Positions 12,130-22,190 of a stretch of 64,000 bases of DNA are shown here, one piece after another. The stretch is taken from contig CAKMRJ010001112.1 in assembly GCA_928212115.1 (NCBI GenBank), forward strand, positions 411,011,873 to 411,075,872, read 5' to 3'. Under the pieces are notes generated by a model. It saw only the letters and a program-made list of their open reading frames with translations. It did no database searches and had not been told where the DNA came from. Position 1 is the first letter of the stretch, and the number at the start of each line of letters is the position of its first letter. The translations under genes and the position numbers were made by a program. Origin of the DNA: Lactuca virosa. Taxonomy: Eukaryota > Streptophyta > Magnoliopsida > Asterales > Asteraceae.

Positions 12130-14305
12130 TGTGTGGTTTCCGCCTCATTTCCTGTTCCTTGTTTGGTTGTGGGCTTAGGGCAGATGAAAGACCCTAACTT
12201 TCATACTAAAGACATTGTTACTTCAAGTTACTCCAAAACATGCTACATGCATATTCAAAAGTAATATTTTACATTGATAATTTGATTACAAAGGACTGGA
12301 TACAAACCGACTAAGTTTTAGTATATTACATAACTACCCAGGATATTATAATTTTTATACAAACATAAACCCAAATACAAAAGTAATAGTATAAAATATT
12401 CTAATTCTTCCAACAATATATGACGATACTGGATGCTTATTTCCTACAAATGTTAAACACTGAGAGGGGTAAGCGGTGACGCTTAGTGAATTCAATAATA
12501 GATACAATATAACGTTATGCCATATATATACTTTAATATGACAGAAGCAAAGGGGTACAAGGAACAACAAAGGCATATGTGAATCATGCGACAAGCTTTC
12601 CATATCAATCAATGATTTGATTCAATGATATACAACCAATGAGACATAACAATTTCAATACTTGATATACATCAATAACACTTCGGCACAAATGGCACAG
12701 AAGACATACGATTTCTGATAAAACATTTTGGTAGATTTCAGGCTTTTAGCCATATCTAACCTTCTGCCAATGCCATAGAATAGAAGTCATTCTCTTACGA
12801 GACATGCTCTACATGGCCAGAGGCTACATACCAATACCACTGTGAATCTAAGTCCTTTCACTGATCACATGGCCAAAGGTACAACTTTGCTACCATAATA
12901 GCGGAAATAATAACACAAGATGATAACACGGAAAAGCACATAACACATATAACACATAACATACAATTGTTCATATATATTGAACTCACCGTGAATTAAC
13001 CGAATAATGATATGACGATTCAGGCAGCACTTCGTTTCTATATATGACTTTCTTTGACGAAATTGAGGATTTTAGTTAAAATCCGGACTTTACGCGGGCA
13101 GAGTTTCAACTGGAAAGATGATTTTCTCGGGAACTTCGGGGCGTCGGGACTTGCTTTGGGTTTTAGGGATGATACCGGGACTTTAGGGGGGGGTTAAAAG
13201 TAGCTTGGAAGAGAGTAAAAAGTGAGAGAGAGTGAGAATTGTAACCTAAAACCGGAGGGCTTCGATTCCTATTTATAGGCTGAATTTCGAGATTCACGAC
13301 GTGAACCATGCTTGTTCACGTCGTGAGGTTTGATCCCGGTCATCCCATAGGCTTGCCGTGTGTCTTCTAGGCTCGAAACGTGTCGTTCACTGAGTTCGCG
13401 TCGTGAATGCAGTCAAATTCTCGAAGTTTGCGCTCCGAACTTCAAAAATCCATATCTTTCGCATATGATCTCCGTTTTTGACGTTCTTTATATCCACGCG
13501 TATGCGAGATTATGCTCTACATCATTCATTTAGACTCCGCCGATTAATTTTGACTTTATTTTTAATATTATATTAATACTCCTTCCGTCCCAAAATTATA
13601 GTCCATCTTTCCTTTTTGGTTTGTCCCAAAATAATAGTCCACTTCTAAAAATAAATAACATTTTACCAAAATACCTTCATTATTACTTAACCAACTAAGC
13701 ATTTAATGCAACATTAAAATGCAAAGTAAGGGAAAAACTGTCATTTTTTTATATAAAGTTAGTGATAATTAATGCTTTTCTTAATCTGTGTGTTTTTTGT
13801 CTGTGGACAATAATATTGGGACGGAGGGAGTATTATATTTTTAACGGGCTCAGACAGGAAAAGTCCGTTAAAATTTCATAACTTCTTCATCCGACGTCCG
13901 TTTTCGTTTGTCCGTTTTCGTTTGTCTAAAAAGTAGTTTATCGAAAACTCACTTTTTACGCTATACGGCGTCGTGCCGGTTCTGTCGCGAAACTTCGATT
14001 GGTCATAACTTCTTCGTTATAACTCGGATTTCGATGAGGTTTTCGCTTAAATGTTTCTAACGGGATTCTTTACAACTTTCAATAATAAAATTATGCTTAT
14101 TTCAAATTTTATATTTTCGTTAAATTTCAATATTAGATTGGAATCTCATAAGACTTCCAATATTTCCGAGTGATTCTAAACATAGTTTTACTTCATTTCT
14201 AGTAAAAACTATCTGCTAGAACTCAACGCTCAAATTCATATAATATTTCATTATATTTTTCACTTTTAAAATTACATAACACGATAACTGAACGTGTATG
14301 TTACA
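12130..14305 (-). repeat. Minus-oriented LTR nested in Gypsy-1 LTR (approximate ends)
   Basis: A minus-strand TATA box (CCTATAAATAGG, 13268-13279) and its CT-rich downstream stretch (13205-13240 read on minus) point opposite to the host LTR. The U3-like text at 13860-14150 (CATAACTTCTTC, CTCGGATTTCGATGAGG) resembles that of the minus-strand LTR at 60360-60760. The layout at 12440-12500 resembles 58715-58780. There is no internal region, so a solo LTR is likely. I could not find a clean TG...CA pair with a 5-bp duplication, so the ends are guesses within ~50-100 bases. The palindrome TTCACGACGTGAA and variants cluster at 13290-13410, just upstream of the TATA box. Confidence 0.55.
13579..13830. 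mobile_element. Stowaway MITE
   Basis: 252 bp with terminal inverted repeats CTCCTTCCGTCCCAAAATTA and its near-complement ending ATTGGGACGGAGGGAG. It is flanked by TA on both sides (13577-13578, 13831-13832). The CTCCNTCCGT terminus with a TA duplication is the signature of Tc1/mariner-type Stowaway MITEs. It carries no transposase. It sits inside the nested minus LTR and so is the youngest layer here. Confidence 0.9.
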
Positions 14306-14783
14306 ACAGATCCACATAATCAACTGTCTGTTCGAAAATTAGTTTATGCATAACTAGTGTAAACTAAGTAGTCATAGAAAGAACTGGTATTATCACGCTT
14401 TCATTAAAGAAAATATTGGATTTTCTTGGAAACATACAAACATTTTTCACAGATTCATCAACAGGTTTTCATTACAAAAACATTACTTATGAACTCACCA
14501 GCTTTAATGCTGATACTCTTTTCAAAACCGCTTGTATTCTCAGGAAATCAGTAGACAGGTACTCCCGCAAACTTTTGAGAAGACGGAGCGTATAGAGTCA
14601 CGTCTTTTATATTTTGCTATACTTTTGATGTATACAAACTATGTGTCAAACAGATGTAAATATTTTACTTATTCAATGTAATGGTTGTGTTTACTTTGAT
14701 TACTATGATGCAATTATTGTGATACTATACATGATGTCCTCCACCCCCGAACGTTTCCGCCATTTCTGTTTGGGGGTGTGACA

Positions 14784-15121
14784 GCATGTTCGGGTTGAAA
14801 TATACCCCAGGGTGAGGCCCCAGGACGGGGCCCATATCTGTTTATTGGGTTGAAATACACCCTAGGACGGGGCCTATATTCGTATTTTTTGGCATGTGGT
14901 ACTTTGGGGTTACAGTTTATATTATGGTTTTAGGTACTTCCAGTTCGAAAGGGAAGGGCCCGACGTGATGGCACAACATCCTCCCCTCATGAATTCCGCA
15001 TTCTGAAAAATTGTACTATGATGTTTTGAATATTATGACTTGGAGTTTGATTTTGAACAAATGGTGAATGATTTCACAGACTTCCAAATGAAAATTTTAT
15101 TACTGTTTTTGGGATGTTACA
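14784..15121 (+). repeat. 3' end of a Gypsy-3 5' LTR (truncated by Gypsy-1 insertion)
   Basis: LTR-like text (two GGTTGAAATA/CCC-AGG-CGGGGCC repeats at 14793-14875, then TTTTAGGTACTTCCAG) ends with GGGATGTTACA at 15121, immediately followed by a tRNA-Met type PBS. The 5' part of this LTR presumably continues left of the window, beyond Gypsy-1. Confidence 0.75.
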
Positions 15122-15124
15122 AGT

Positions 15125-15136
15125 TGGTATCAGAGC
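15125..15136 (+). other. Primer binding site of Gypsy-3
   Basis: TGGTATCAGAGC three bases after the LTR end, a perfect 12-base match to the usual tRNA-Met primer complement. Confidence 0.85.
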
Positions 15137-15524
15137 CTTGATTTGAGGGATTCGGTCACACTTTCAGGTGTGTCAGAACTCAAACTGAGGAAATGATAAT
15201 AATTTTAAAAGAAAAAGAAATTGGATTATTACTTTTTATGATTTAAAGGTATGGTTTACCCTATTTCAAAAATGAAAATTTTTTGTTTGAAAATTGGGAC
15301 GCTATATACCATTTTAGAGGTGAATGTTTTATTTGGATTCAAACATTGAGATGCATGATTCCTTCATTTCTTTTCACGATGTTCTTACTCACCGTATTGT
15401 GGACACTTGTGCAATTTTTAGACTCATATGATGGTTTATTTCTATTTCTTTACGGTGCAACATTGAGAATAAATAAAGATTTTGATCTTCCACCTCTTTT
15501 AAAATTTCAATGATGAAAATTTAA
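15137..15524 (+). other. Gypsy-3 leader remnant
   Basis: AT-rich sequence after the PBS. A 76-codon open frame (15283-15513) has no recognisable domain and I do not call it a gene. No gag is visible before the sequence runs into the MITE and MULE. The rest of Gypsy-3 is lost or not recognisable. Confidence 0.5.
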
Positions 15525-15664
15525 GGTGTTGTTTGTTTTGGAAGTGGTTAAATGGCTTTTGTCTTTTTCCATGTTTGCGGAAGAAGACGTGCACTTGAGA
15601 AGCGTCTACCCGCCAGAAGGGAAAATTGCTCAAAAAATACTTTTGTAGAAAAACAAACGAGGCC
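15525..15664. mobile_element. Tourist-like MITE (PIF/Harbinger), 140 bp
   Basis: Ends GGTGTTGTTTGTTTTG and, on the other strand, GGCCTCGTTTGTTTTTC. It is flanked by a perfect 3-bp duplication TAA (15522-15524, 15665-15667). GG-N-TGTTTGTTT termini plus TAA/TTA duplications fit Tourist MITEs. Confidence 0.75.
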
Positions 15665-16189
15665 TAAGTAATGAAAGTGCAAATGTGCTTCAATAAGAAT
15701 TAATTGTTTAGTTATTAATTTTAAGTTTTTTACTTATTAAAACTAATGAAAATAATAATTTGGATAAATACGATATTTTAAAAGTTTACAATGATATTTT
15801 AAATATAGATTTATAAGTTATAATAGTCGATTGCTACAAATCGATTTAGTCATTATATTTTTTTTATTTAATTAAGTCTCAAAAACCAGTAATCGTATTC
15901 AATTTAACCCTTTTACTCGGTCAATAGGTCATCAAACTTTCAAAAATTACATTTTTTGCCCAGATTTCAAAATTTATTACAAATTTTTTTCAAATTTTAC
16001 ACTTTTGGCCCATATTTTAAATTTTATTACAAATTTGGTTCAAAATTTACCTTTTTTGCCCAAATTTTAGAATTTTTGTTATGAATTCATCATAACTTTA
16101 GTTTTTTTACAACTTTTTTCTCAAAATTTTGTTTCCAATATGTTTATTCTTTTTTAAAATCATATTTATACAAAAAAAACAAATTTTCA

Positions 16190-16656
16190 CATAAAAAAAT
16201 CTTATATTATTAATACATTTGTATTAATAATATCATATTTGTATACGAAATACCTATTTATAAAAGCAGGTATTTATTAAGAATATAAATATATACAAAT
16301 TCGTTTTTATAAAAAATGTATACAGACATGTATTTTCCAAAAAAAAATTGTACAAACGCCTATTTTATTATTAATACATTTGTATGCAAACACATATTTA
16401 TAAAAATAAATATATACAAACACCTATTTCATCGTAAACATATATATTTCTTATGTAAAAAATATTTATATGCACCCAAATAAGTGTTTGTATACATCTC
16501 TTTTGTAAAAATATATTTATATATATTTTTTATAAACACCTATTTTATAATAAATGCATTTGTATTCAAACACGTTTATATATAAAATGTATACAAACAC
16601 GTATTATATAAAAATTATTCAAACACGTTTTTATAAAAGAAATGTATACAAAAACG

Positions 16657-16722
<66 letters not shown>

Positions 16723-16985
16723 TACTATGAAAATAAGTGTTTGTTTACATTTTTTTATAAATATTTGTATACAAATGTATTTTTAAATAGGTGTTTGGAT
16801 ACATTTTTTTTTTGTAAAATACGTGTTTCTATACATTTTTTTTTATAAAAACGAATTTGTATACATTTATGTATATAATAAATACCTAATTTTATTAAAT
16901 AGATATTTCATATACAAAAAAGTTTTTAAAAATAAGGTTTTATATAAAAAAATATATGATTTTTATGTGAAAATATGTTTATATT
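16190..16985. repeat. AT-rich imperfect palindrome inside the MULE
   Basis: The left arm (16190-16650) reiterates TATACAAACACGTAT-like words. The right arm (16720-16985) reiterates the complement (AAGTGTTTGTTTACAT). A (TA)n run at 16657-16710 lies at the centre. The open frames here are only low-complexity translation. Confidence 0.7.
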
Positions 16986-16988
16986 TAT

Positions 16989-18342
16989 CAGGGGCGGAAC
17001 ACAAACATAGGAAGGAGAGGGGCCGAAACCAAAGACGTTAAAATATAACTATATAAACAAGTTTTATTTTGTTTAAAATTATAACATAACAAGATGAGCA
17101 TAAGAACACAATGAAATTATTTTCATCCAAAACATTCTTGAGAGGGTTTTGATGTTTTCTTTGTAGAAACTCTTCACTAGTAATTGTTTTTTCATGTGGT
17201 TATATAATACATAGCAAAGTTAAATAATAGTAAACAAACAACAAAATAAAATACAAATAACATAGAACAAACAAACTTCAACAAACAATTTTTAACATTT
17301 TGCATGAAGATGATAATAATAACATAAAATTATTGAAAAACATCATAGGATTTTTATCTCAAAAACAATATTAATTTCGTCTAAAATCATATATATCATT
17401 TTACAAACACTGCATAATGCGATTTTGTTTTCAGTAAACAAAAAATATATACTTTATGATCGTAGGTATTTACTCTCATACTTATATTTTAATGATATTT
17501 TTATTTTTATCAAAAATTTTATTTGCTAATAGATTAATAAAATAAGAAATAAAGTAATGTTGTGCAGCTTTTCAATTTAGCTTTTTCAGTTTTCATATCA
17601 CCCTTTACGCATTGATGTATTGAGTATGACCTTAAAATATTTTTCATTCGTACTGAGAGACGAAAATATAGAGAGAGAAAAAGAGGGAGAGAGTCCACAT
17701 ACGTTTACTCAGGTGGAGGAGGAGAGGAGACCGGAGAGAAAGCGATAACAGAGCACACGACGGTGTTTAATGACGAGAACTCCGATGACTTCTTGGAGAT
17801 GAGAGAGAGAGTGTACGGAAGAGGAGATCAATCCGGCGACTTCTGGAGAGGAGAGAGAGAATATACAACAGAGGAGATCAATCAGACGACCGGTAGAGGA
17901 GAGAAAGAGTTCACGGAGAAGAAGAGCTAGTCTGGTGACGATTTTCTTCTTCTGGTTGGTTTGAGAACTTCTTTTCCGACGTCGGCAATAATTTTTTAGG
18001 GTTTATTTTTATTTTCTTAAATTCAAAGCTTCAAAGCTTGAGTTAAACGATTGTAAAAAAGATTAGATGTTGTTTACATAGTATTTATATGGTTTCCTTA
18101 TTTTAATTTTAAAGAAGGTTTATTCTAATTTTGTTAATGATTTTTTTGAAATTTTGGATAATGATTGATTTAGTTTCTTGAATATTGTTTGTAACTAACA
18201 TTGTGTACGCTGCTAAACTTGAAACCAGAGGGGCAATTAGTCATTTAATTGATATTTTATTACTAAATAACCATACATATACGTATTAGAAACCCAAAAA
18301 CCAGGGGGCTGCCCCCCGGGCTCCTTAGAGCCTCCGCCACTG
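16989..18342. mobile_element. hAT-like non-autonomous element
   Basis: Starts CAGGGGCGGAAC and ends GAGCCTCCGCCACTG, i.e. CAGTGGCGGAGG on the other strand. CAGNGGCGGA is a common terminus of plant hAT elements. It interrupts the MULE just before its right inverted repeat. The expected 8-bp duplication is not clear (16981-16988 against 18343-18350 match poorly). The 1354-bp interior has a GA-rich stretch (17650-17930) and no transposase. Confidence 0.7.
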
Positions 18343-18719
18343 TTTTTGTATAAACATGATTTTATAAAGAAAAAACATATTTGAAACAAAATTTTGAGAA
18401 AAAAAAGTTGTAAAAAAACTAAAGTTCGGATGAATTTATAAATGAATTATAAAATTGGGGCCAAAAAGGTATATTTGGGATAAATTTTGTAATAAAATTT
18501 AAAATCTAATCAAAAAGTGTAAATTTTGGATCAAATTTGTAATAAATTTTGAAATCTTGACCAAAAATGTAATTTTTGAAAGTTGGATGACCTGTTGACC
18601 GGGTAAATGGGTTAAATTGAATATGATTACCGGTTTTTGAGACTTAGTTGAATAAAAAAAAATATAAGGACTAAATCGATTATAATGTCAATATGTAGGG
18701 ACTTTATTGTAGTTTTCCC

Positions 18720-18994
18720 TTTAAAAAAGAAATATAAAATGTTCACTTTTTGCAATTCAAAATATGTTCAATGTTATTGTGTTAAAAGCGTTCTATTTGA
18801 TTGTAATAATACAAAGCTTATGATATTTCCTTATACATGCTTACGTCGTTTATAAAAGAAATTAGATCACAAACCAAGATATTCATTAATTAAGAAAAAC
18901 GTGAGATAGTACATGATAAATAAAGATGGTGATCTCTGTGTTGGAAAACTATGTAATCACTATCATATATCTGACGGGTTGGTAATGCATATGA
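18720..18994. other. AT-rich spacer
   Basis: About 275 bases between the MULE and the LINE target site. I see no gene or repeat signature in it. Confidence 0.5.
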
Positions 18995-19010
18995 ATGTCG
19001 AGATGTGAAG
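18995..19010 (+). repeat. LINE target-site duplication, left copy
   Basis: ATGTCGAGATGTGAAG, identical to 20004-20019 after the poly(A) run. A 16-bp duplication of this kind is the usual mark of target-primed reverse transcription. Confidence 0.93.
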
Positions 19011-20003
19011 TGGGCTCGGAATTGGTAGTTTGAAGGCGCAGAACTATGCTTTGTTGGGGAAATGGTGGTGGAGATTCATGAGAAATCCTGATAGTATATG
19101 GGCTATGGTAATAAAATCTATTCACGGTCCTGATGGTGGCTTCTCTCGTCCTTTGACAGCAAAAAGGAGAAGTGGTTGCTGGGGTTCAATTGTTTGTCTC
19201 CCAATATGGTTAGAAAAGGATCAGGTGTCATTCGTAAACTACTTTAAGCAGGAAGCAAATGTGGATGGCTCTCTAAAATGGACATGGTCACTTGAATCAT
19301 CTGGCGTATACACTGTCTCATCGCTAAGAATCCATATTGACAATCTGGTTCTCCCACATAGTGATGATGCATGGGTGTGGAATCCTCTGGTTCCGGGTAA
19401 GTTAAATATTCTAGCATGGCGAGTTGGTCTCGGAAAACTTCCATGTATGGAGAATCTCTCCAGATTGGCGTAAGCTCTTCAAATTTGTGTAAAATGTGTA
19501 ATGAAGCTCCAGAGACGGAAGATCATATCTTTGTGGGTTGCCCGGTCTCAAGAGAAGTCTGGCTGCAAGTGTGCAATTGGTGGCGGCTGCTGGAACATTC
19601 ACCCAGCTCTTATAGAGAATTGTTAAATTGTAAAAATCGGTTTGGTGGGCATCAAAGACTGAGGGTGTTTCATGAAGCTATAATGCTATGCTTCCTGTGG
19701 GTTATTTGGAGATTTAGAAACGGAAAGGTTTATGCTGAATCTTCGAGATCAAAATCGGTGTTGGCATATGAGGTACAAGTCCTCTCTCATTTATGGATCA
19801 ATGCTCGGAAGCGGAGAGGGCAAAATCTAAGGTGGATAAATTGGTGTTGTGACCCAATTCTAGAATGCTACTGTAGGCAGTAATCTTATTTGATGTTTTG
19901 TTTTGTTGTCTTTGTTTTGTTCTCTTTTGTATTCTAACTTTTGTGTTCCTCCTAGCCCCTGGCTAGTTCTTTTTTAATATATGTCTGCCGTTCCAAAAAA
20001 AAA
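19011..20003 (+). mobile_element. 5'-truncated L1-type LINE
   Basis: A ~1-kb 3' end of a non-LTR retrotransposon. The coding part (about 19030-19883) has the RT C-terminal text (NYALLGKWWWRFM, KWTWSLESSGVYTVSS) and the zf-RVT zinc-binding region (CKMCNEAPETEDHIFVGC...VW). It is split over two frames by a shift near 19440-19475. The 3' UTR ends in a short poly(A) (19994-20003). Endonuclease and RT catalytic core are absent because of the usual 5' truncation. The flanking 16-bp duplication fixes both borders. Confidence 0.93.
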
Positions 20004-20019
20004 ATGTCGAGATGTGAAG
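20004..20019 (+). repeat. LINE target-site duplication, right copy
   Basis: ATGTCGAGATGTGAAG directly after the poly(A) tail, matching 18995-19010 exactly. Confidence 0.93.
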
Positions 20020-21045
20020 ATATGCGACTTGTGGTTTAGGGCTAGATGCGGTTCTGTGGTGAAATGTCCTTTATAGTAGTTGCCATAAGTTTGTATCAAT
20101 GGTTGGTTATAAATATCAATCATTTCTTTGTTTTTATAATTAACAGCAAACATCATCACTAAACATGACATTATTTTTGTTTTTATTATAATATTGAACT
20201 TTTATTTTTAACCTAACCAACTCATTGTATTTCGAAAGTATATCTACACCAATAAAAAAATGACATCCGTCACATAAAACAACCATGTCTATATGGTTTC
20301 AGTCACATGTTTCTTTTTAGCCAACTCCTTTTAGATGACATGCGGCTATTGAAATTTAATGATTGTATCAATTGAAAAAGTGTAGACTTATCATAGTAGT
20401 ATGGCTATTGAAATTTAATGATTGTATCAATTGAAAAAGTGTAGACTTATCATAATAGTATGGCTATTGGATAAGAATATTTATCGTTGTAATCAAACAT
20501 TTTGTCAAATAAGTATTTCCATGAACTTTTTCTAAACATTCAAAGTGTTTTCTATAGTGATTATTGTTTAGTGATTATTGTTCATACGTTTTTTTGATAG
20601 TGATTATTGTTTATCCGTTTTTTTATAGTGCTTATTGTCCGGTAGTCATATAAAGTTAGGTTTATTGTAACATTTGCTATTATTTGTCATAAAAGATAAT
20701 TTATTGAGATTTTAGACACATGAAATTAAGCAAACCATGACCAAAAGTGTTGTAATCATAAATTTTTTTTCCAATAATTATGGATATCAACTTTTTCTAG
20801 ATATGCAAATGTTTTTTGATAGCGGTTATTATTCATCAAATGACACATGAATTTATTTTCATTATGATATTTGCTATTATTTAATAACAAAAGGATCGTT
20901 TATTGAGACTTTAGACATATATAATTAAATAAACAATTGCTAAAAGTGTTTTAAAGACACTAGATTATTTTTTAAATACAAATATTTATAAACATGACTA
21001 TTTTATATTTTTGGACAAAGAAAGTCAATCACACAATTACTGCAA
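20020..21045. other. AT-rich spacer with small duplications
   Basis: No gene seen. 20342-20401 and 20402-20461 are near-identical ~60-bp tandem copies (GGCTATTGAAATTTAATG...). Around 20550-20700 and 20815-20960 two diverged copies of a GTGATTATTGTT / TTGCTATTATTT / TTATTGAGA-TTTAGACA stretch follow each other. This suggests an older ~270-bp duplication. Confidence 0.6.
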
Positions 21046-21303
21046 GGCCATCTGCAATGCTTGTCATGAGCAACGCAACCACGAAGACCAACACGAAGCA
21101 TGAACCGGTGGTGGTGTACCAATGACGAGCACGAACGGAGAGAGATGAAGAAGAAGAGGGCCGGCTGAGAGAGGCATCTCCGTGGTCCTCTGTCTTCCCC
21201 ACCACGAATCACCACAACCACGAAGGTCCGAGATGGTGTGCACGGACAACGCTCGTGGCCACGTAGACCACGAGCCCCTTCGTTGCCGGTATACCAGACG
21301 GCC
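21046..21303. mobile_element. Possible Tourist-like MITE
   Basis: Ends GGCCATCTGCAATGC and, on the other strand, GGCCGTCTGGTATAC (11 of 15 agree). The flanking trinucleotides are CAA (left) and TAA (right), a possible Harbinger-type duplication with one change. The interior is much richer in GC than its AT-rich surroundings and has no reading frame of note. Confidence 0.5.
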
Positions 21304-21368
21304 TAATTATCTTACAGACACAAATATTGTCAACGTGGCTACTATTCACTTTACGATTATAATAATTT

Positions 21369-21428
21369 GTATCATTTAGACACACAATATTATGAGTTGT
21401 ATCATTTAGACACACAATATTGTGAGTT
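21369..21428. repeat. 30-bp tandem duplication
   Basis: Two adjacent copies of a 30-bp unit beginning GTATCATTTAGACACACAAT, differing at one or two positions. Confidence 0.8.
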
Positions 21429-22109
21429 TCACAATTGTTCATAGTTTAAACACAAACAATTAATTAAAATGTATTTTTAGATATACTATAGTCAAATAAT
21501 GTTTTTAATGTCCCATAAAATTTTATTAGCATTATAGTTTTTTTTTTTTTTTAAACCACATGACTATAACCAAAGAGATCATCAAACCATATGGCATTTT
21601 TTTCCATTAACTATTTATTCTATAATTTATCGTCGGATAAAATTATGTTACTAGTACATGGTTTACATTTTACCATTTACTAACAAGTTTTGAGGATATA
21701 AAAATAAAATAATTTTTTTGCTATTTATTATCATTTACATTATGAATGTTGTGATATATTTATAAATCAAACTATGCTATATATACCTTAAAAAGCATTT
21801 AGCTATTTTAAGACAAGAAAGTCTTAATTTTAAGTAGTACAAAATACAAAGCATGAAGTACAACGGTTTTATGCATTTTTATCATATCAAAGGAACTTAT
21901 CTGCAAAATGAATAGGTCAAACTAATCTTCAAAATGAATCGGTCAAAGCTAAATCGTATTCACTTATCTTCGGTGTCAATTGAGTCAGTCAATAAGAAAT
22001 ACACACATTTCAACTCTTGATCCTGGTGTATATCTTCATCGAACCTACGCCAAAATCTCTAAAATCTATTGATTACACCCAATAAACTTCCAAATCGTTT
22101 CTCAAAACT
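21429..22109. other. AT-rich spacer before the disrupted reading frame
   Basis: No gene seen. The last ~100 bases become more CA/CT-rich (22020-22109) and could be a 5' UTR of the frame starting at 22110. Confidence 0.4.
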
Positions 22110-22190
22110 ATGAAATCCCAATGCTTCACGTCTTCTCCGCCACACCTCTCCTCCTTCATTACCACTATCAACCTCCACCGCCGTAACCAC
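22110..22190 (+). pseudogene. 5' part of a possible host reading frame, split by Gypsy-2
   Basis: ATG at 22110 opens exactly 27 codons (MKSQCFTSSPPHLSSF...) up to the ACCAC target site of Gypsy-2. Removing the element and one ACCAC copy continues the frame at 44292 for another 67 codons without a stop. The N-terminus is rich in Ser, Thr and His with few acidic residues, as in plastid transit peptides, but I do not recognise the protein. It could be the first exon of an unidentified gene or a chance frame. If it was a gene, Gypsy-2 disabled it. Confidence 0.4.
22186..22190 (+). repeat. Gypsy-2 target-site duplication, left
   Basis: ACCAC, matched by ACCAC at 44287-44291. Confidence 0.9.

Larger units (their letters stand above)
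10219..14783 (+). repeat. Gypsy-1 3' LTR, interrupted
   Basis: Begins TGTGACAACCCG after the PPT and ends GGGGGTGTGACA at 14783. The 4565-bp span is much longer than the related Gypsy-2 LTR (~2650 bp). Landmarks shared with Gypsy-2 explain this: the block with CCAGAGTCTCCTGGAGGG is at 11581 here and 24065 in Gypsy-2, and the block TTATGAACTCACC...TCAGGAAATCA is near 14490 here and 24540 there. About 2 kb of foreign, minus-oriented LTR lies between them. A plus-strand TATA box at 10467-10475 is followed by a CT-rich leader. The palindrome TTCACGGCCGTGAA and variants recur at 10408-10833. Confidence 0.8.
15762..18719. mobile_element. MULE-like element with ~400-bp inverted repeats
   Basis: 15762-16175 and 18343-18719 are inverted copies. 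For example TTTAGTCATTATATT / AAATCGATTTAGTC, AACCAGTAATCG, GGTCAATAGGTCATC and ACTTTAGTTTTTTTACAAC on the left are matched in reverse complement on the right. The right end reads GTAGTTTTCCC, and GGGAAAACTACAATAAAG-type ends are usual for plant Mutator-like elements with long TIRs. The left end has diverged (GGATAAATACGATA). I see no clear 9-bp target duplication and no transposase, so it is a non-autonomous, old copy. The interior is an AT-rich palindromic stretch and an inserted hAT-like element. Confidence 0.7.

Noticed and set aside
10219..14783. One uninterrupted 4.6-kb LTR
   Set aside because: The related Gypsy-2 LTR is ~2.65 kb, and a minus-strand TATA box with minus-oriented U3-like text lies in the extra ~2 kb, so a nested LTR explains the length better.
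16642..17041. Coding frames over the (TA)n region
   Set aside because: Translations are Tyr/Ile runs from microsatellite and AT-rich palindrome.
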